A stretch of 6,828 bases of DNA from the NCBI GenBank assembly GCA_030450655.1, contig JAKDIE010000073.1, forward strand, positions 1-6,828. Reading direction: 5' to 3'. The notes beneath the pieces were generated by a model. The model was given only the letters and a program-made list of their open reading frames with translations, was not told the DNA's origin and made no database searches. Below are positions 4,834 to 6,828 of the stretch, piece by piece. This DNA is from Ruaniaceae bacterium. Lineage in GTDB: Bacteria; Actinomycetota; Actinomycetes; Actinomycetales; Actinomycetaceae. Position 1 is the stretch's first letter. Each line of letters opens with the position of its first letter. Position numbers and translations under genes: made by a program.

Positions 4834-6818
4834 CCGCGGGAAATGTACTCGGCCACGAGGGTGAGGAGATCCGCACCGTATGCGTCGAGTTTCGTGGCGC
4901 CGATACCACGCAACATGATGAGTTGCCGCTCGGTGGAGGGCTTAGCCGTGGCGATTGCGACGAGGGTGGTGTCCGGCAGCACGGTGTATGCCGGCTTCGA
5001 GGCCTCCTTCGCGCGGACGGCGCGCCACTCGCGCAGCACCTCGAACAGTTCGGCATCCGAAGGGTCAAGCTCATCCTTTGCCGTGAGCTTCGCTCGCTTC
5101 TTGGTGCTCGCGGGCAGTTCGTCGGCTGGCCAGATCCCGGTGAGGAATCGGCTGTGGCCCCGGCTCGCGCGGCCACCCGCCGTGCGCGCGCGGGCGAAGC
5201 TAAGTTCGAGATGCTCGCGGGCGCGGGTGATCCCCACGTAGAGGAGACGCCGCTCCTCCGCGATCTGCTCGGGCTCGGTGGCCATGGAGATCGGAAGGAG
5301 GCCGTCCGAGGCTCCCACGAGGAATACCGCGTCCCATTCGAGGCCCTTGGCGGCGTGGATCGAGGCAAGTGTCACGCCCTCGTGCACGGGCGCATTCTGC
5401 GCATCCATGCGATCGGCGAGTTCGATGAGGAGATCCTGCATGGCAGCGCCACGGCGCGCGTAGAGATCATCCGCGAGGTTCACGAGCGTGTTCAGCGAGT
5501 CCCACCGCTCCCGCACGGCCCCTCGGCCCGAGGGCGGTTCGGGCTCCCATCCCACAGTCTTGACGGCACGGCGCACGCGATCCGGCATGGCGTCCGCGAC
5601 CTCGGCCTTCGACTCTGCGCGGATCGCCACGATCGCGGCTTTCACCTCGGGGCGGGAGAAGTACCGCGCACCACCACGCACTTGGTAGCCGATCTGGGCG
5701 CGGGCAAGCACGTCCTCAAACACTTCGGACTGTGAGTTCGTGCGATAGAGGATCGCGATCTCGGACAGTGCCACGCCCTGCTCGGTGAGGGTCCGGATTC
5801 GTGAGGCGACGTGCTCGGCTTCCGCGACGTCGTCGTCGCACACCTGGAACCTCACGGGCACCGACGACGGGCGCTGGGCCACGAGTTCAACAGCGCCCCG
5901 CGCCATACGCCCCGAGCGTGTGGTGAGAACGCGATTCGCGAGGGAGACCACCTGCGGCGTGGAACGGTAATCCCGCACCAGGCGCACCTCGGGCGCCGCC
6001 GGGTACCGCTCCGTGAAGGAGGTGAGGTAGCGGGGGGTGGCGCCGGTGAAGGAGTAGATGGTCTGCGAGACGTCCCCCACCACGCACACCGAATCGCGGT
6101 TCCCCACCCACAGATCGAGAAGCCGCTGCTGCAGGGCGTTCACGTCCTGATACTCGTCCACCACGAAGTGGCGGTACTGGCGGCGCACCACCGCGGCGAT
6201 ATCGTCCCTCTCCGAGAGCAGACCCACCATCAGCAGGAGCACGTCCTCAAAATCGATGACGCCCTGCTCGGTCTTCGTCTCCTCGTACGCGCGGATGACG
6301 GCCGAGACATCGGGCAGGTCCATTCCTCCTGGGGTCTGCCTGCCGGCTGCGATCGCGCGCCGCTGGTAATCATCCGCGGTGATCATCGAGACCTTCGCCC
6401 ACTCCACCTCGGAGGCGAGATCGCGCACCGCTAGGCGATCCGGGCGCATGCCGAGGGTGTTGGCTGCCTGTGCCACCAGAGGGATCTTCGACTCCTGCAG
6501 GCGCGGCAGGGCGCCGCCGATCGCCTGCGGCCAGAAGTACGAGAGCTGCCGCAAAGACGCGGCGTGGAAGGTGCGGGCCTGGACGCCACTGATCCCCAGA
6601 TCGCGCAGCCGCGAGCGCATCTCCCCCGCAGCGCGCGAGGTGAACGTCACGGCGAGCATCTCGTTCGGCCTGAAGGCTCCCTCCTGGACGCCGTTTGCGA
6701 TGCGGTACGTGATCGCGCGGGTCTTGCCCGTGCCCGCGCCCGCGAGGACGCACAGCGGCCCCTCCAGGTGGGTTGCCACCTGGCGTTGATCGTCGTCGAG
6801 AGCACTGAGAAGGTCCAT
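4827..6818 (-). CDS. uvrD2: Superfamily 1 DNA helicase UvrD2 with C-terminal HRDC domain
   Basis: This ATP-dependent 3'-5' DNA helicase of the UvrD/Rep/PcrA class acts in DNA repair and genome maintenance. Counting from ATG 6818 (663 residues), the Q-motif glutamine is Gln11 in LDDDQRQV. Walker A is GAGTGKT (27-33), motif Ia is TFTSRAAGEM, and Walker B is VVDEYQD with Asp221-Glu222. Motif III is GDVSQTIYSFTG, motif V is ASIHAAKGLEWDAVFL, and motif VI is LLYVGITRARE near residue 530. A C-terminal HRDC domain spans about 594-660 (EWRAVRAKEASKP, then LRGIGATKLDAYGADLL), which marks UvrD2 rather than UvrD1/PcrA. The linker between helicase and HRDC has no cysteines, whereas I recall a four-cysteine motif in mycobacterial UvrD2. 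The frame stays open to GTG 6827 and the window edge, so the start cannot be fixed, though ATG 6818 gives a normal N-terminus. whiB7 follows downstream on the same strand. Confidence 0.94.
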   Translation of the reverse strand: MDLLSALDDDQRQVATHLEGPLCVLAGAGTGKTRAITYRIANGVQEGAFRPNEMLAVTFTSRAAGEMRSRLRDLGISGVQARTFHAASLRQLSYFWPQAIGGALPRLQESKIPLVAQAANTLGMRPDRLAVRDLASEVEWAKVSMITADDYQRRAIAAGRQTPGGMDLPDVSAVIRAYEETKTEQGVIDFEDVLLLMVGLLSERDDIAAVVRRQYRHFVVDEYQDVNALQQRLLDLWVGNRDSVCVVGDVSQTIYSFTGATPRYLTSFTERYPAAPEVRLVRDYRSTPQVVSLANRVLTTRSGRMARGAVELVAQRPSSVPVRFQVCDDDVAEAEHVASRIRTLTEQGVALSEIAILYRTNSQSEVFEDVLARAQIGYQVRGGARYFSRPEVKAAIVAIRAESKAEVADAMPDRVRRAVKTVGWEPEPPSGRGAVRERWDSLNTLVNLADDLYARRGAAMQDLLIELADRMDAQNAPVHEGVTLASIHAAKGLEWDAVFLVGASDGLLPISMATEPEQIAEERRLLYVGITRAREHLELSFARARTAGGRASRGHSRFLTGIWPADELPASTKKRAKLTAKDELDPSDAELFEVLREWRAVRAKEASKPAYTVLPDTTLVAIATAKPSTERQLIMLRGIGATKLDAYGADLLTLVAEYISRGK

Positions 6819-6828
6819 CGCGACCACT

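Noticed and set aside
4815..5735. A 306-codon plus-strand open frame antisense to uvrD2
   Set aside because: It lies opposite conserved helicase motifs and HRDC and has no recognisable domain or ribosome binding site.

Overview
The window is high-GC DNA with the gene content of an actinobacterium. A WhiB7-type regulator sits immediately downstream of a UvrD2-type helicase carrying an HRDC domain, which is an actinobacterial arrangement. A trace of a proline-rich cell-surface repeat protein at the left edge would suit an Actinomycetaceae-like host, but that placement is inference only.

Layout, left to right. Bases 1-107 (minus strand) read as a fragment of a surface-protein repeat. They abut, with no intervening sequence, a plus-strand glycoside hydrolase family 2 gene (109-1485) that lacks its N-terminal part, so the left edge looks like a rearrangement or assembly junction. 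The GH2 gene is translationally coupled (ATGA overlap) to a 12-helix MFS permease (1482-2762), forming an uptake-and-cleavage pair for an unidentified beta-glycoside. A formate/nitrite transporter (2756-3574, minus) converges on the permease with a 7-nt overlap. Divergent from it, 3655-4416 (plus) encodes an orphan protein resembling the E1-like 'bacteriocin biosynthesis cyclodehydratase' family, with no other RiPP genes in view. Its 3' end overlaps by 38 nt the 3' end of whiB7 (4379-4615, minus). uvrD2 (4827-6818, minus) fills the right end.

The most informative region is the 211-nt gap between uvrD2 and whiB7. It holds a -35/-10 pair at ideal spacing with an A/T-rich block just upstream that overlaps the uvrD2 stop codon. 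Then comes a strong Shine-Dalgarno and a 35-codon upstream ORF (4659-4766). Last is a 12-position hairpin (4622-4649) whose 3' arm contains the whole whiB7 Shine-Dalgarno. A 9-bp pairing can also cover the start of the upstream ORF, and the GGCACC motif that makes this pairing occurs three times along the leader. This reads as an antibiotic-sensing attenuator for whiB7, apparently acting at translation initiation here rather than (or as well as) through an intrinsic terminator.

No tRNA, rRNA, CRISPR array, insertion sequence or phage gene was seen. Coding density is very high, and no stretch over 300 bases lacks a gene.
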